This document shows positions 63,964-64,000 of a DNA stretch of 64,000 nt, in pieces (within the stretch, counting starts at the first letter, position 1; each line of letters starts with the position of its first letter). Where the stretch lies: assembly GCF_900141815.1 (NCBI RefSeq), contig NZ_FQYR01000002.1, positions 1,115,754 through 1,179,753 on the forward strand, written 5' to 3'. Below the pieces are notes generated by a model. It was not told the DNA's origin and ran no database searches. It saw only the letters and a program-made list of their open reading frames with translations. This DNA comes from Rubritalea squalenifaciens DSM 18772. GTDB taxonomy: Bacteria > Verrucomicrobiota > Verrucomicrobiia > Verrucomicrobiales > Akkermansiaceae. The position numbers and the translations under genes were made by a program.

Positions 63964-64000
63964 GCGCCCCGCCCCGCCAGCCGGGGGGCACGGAAGAGAC

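Overview
The window looks like a chromosomal segment of a Gram-negative bacterium of the Verrucomicrobiota, most likely a marine or mucin/polysaccharide-degrading member of the Verrucomicrobiales. This is an inference from the gene set: two PEP-CTERM proteins, a secreted formylglycine-type sulfatase, a BNR-repeat polysaccharide-active protein, an ExbB-ExbD-TPR cluster, a membrane pyrophosphatase, and Pst permeases with very large periplasmic insertions. No prophage, insertion sequence, CRISPR array or complete rRNA gene is visible. Most of the region is ordinary core chromosome with densely packed short operons and many clear hairpin terminators.

Layout. 1-2225 (-): the 5' part of a TamB/AsmA-like envelope protein that runs off the left edge. 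2343-9062 (-): phosphate uptake locus pstS-pstC-pstA-pstB-phoU, with a terminator between pstS and pstC. 9334-14077 (-): BNR_4 secreted protein and mfd. 14289-15832 (+): amidase lipoprotein, YkgJ-type cysteine cluster protein, an overlapping 44-codon ORF and tRNA-Glu(UUC). 15915-21857 (-): membrane pyrophosphatase, then exbB-exbD-TPR. 22056-23615 (+): a compact uvrC. 23617-26696 (-): YejM/LtaS-like membrane sulfatase-fold protein and a DUF2064 protein. 26844-33536 (+): ftsK, an ArsR regulator, the remains of a YeeE/YedE-like gene on the other strand, a DEAD-box helicase and a zinc-ribbon membrane protein. 33542-35721 (-): aroE and gltX. 35930-39796: large sulfatase and a PEP-CTERM LamG protein, convergent. 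40069-42846 (+): dicarboxylate/amino acid symporter, TSUP permease, pcm. 43047-46601 (-): epimerase, four-helix-bundle protein, NahK-like sugar kinase and nucleotidyltransferase, which together read as an amino-sugar nucleotide salvage route. 46815-50079 (+): 2-oxoacid dehydrogenase E1alpha, E1beta and E2. 50097-51949 (-): an unrecognised protein with a possible macrodomain-like C-terminus, and a metallophosphoesterase. 51989-53282: deoxycytidylate deaminase family protein and a second PEP-CTERM protein. 53993-62772 (+): an iron-type ABC importer, a His-rich lipoprotein, a UbiA-like membrane protein with a methyltransferase, a CBS/DRTGG manganese pyrophosphatase and proB. 62769-63707 (-): a YihY/BrkB membrane protein. 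The right edge holds a strong promoter with a GC-rich discriminator that looks like an rRNA-type promoter firing out of the window.

Themes. Phosphate and pyrophosphate handling recur (Pst system, membrane pyrophosphatase, soluble pyrophosphatase). Envelope functions are prominent (TamB-like, ExbBD-TPR, YejM-like, amidase, sulfatase, PEP-CTERM). The observations most worth a second look are the unrecognised 329-residue protein at 50097-51086, the PstA/PstC periplasmic insertions, the four-helix-bundle gene flanked by a 10-bp inverted repeat inside an amino-sugar locus, the His-rich lipoprotein behind the ABC importer, the decayed YeeE-like gene next to an intact ArsR regulator, and the UbiA-like/methyltransferase pair. 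I did not find a clear wholly new multi-gene system. All family assignments were made by reading motifs, without database searches.
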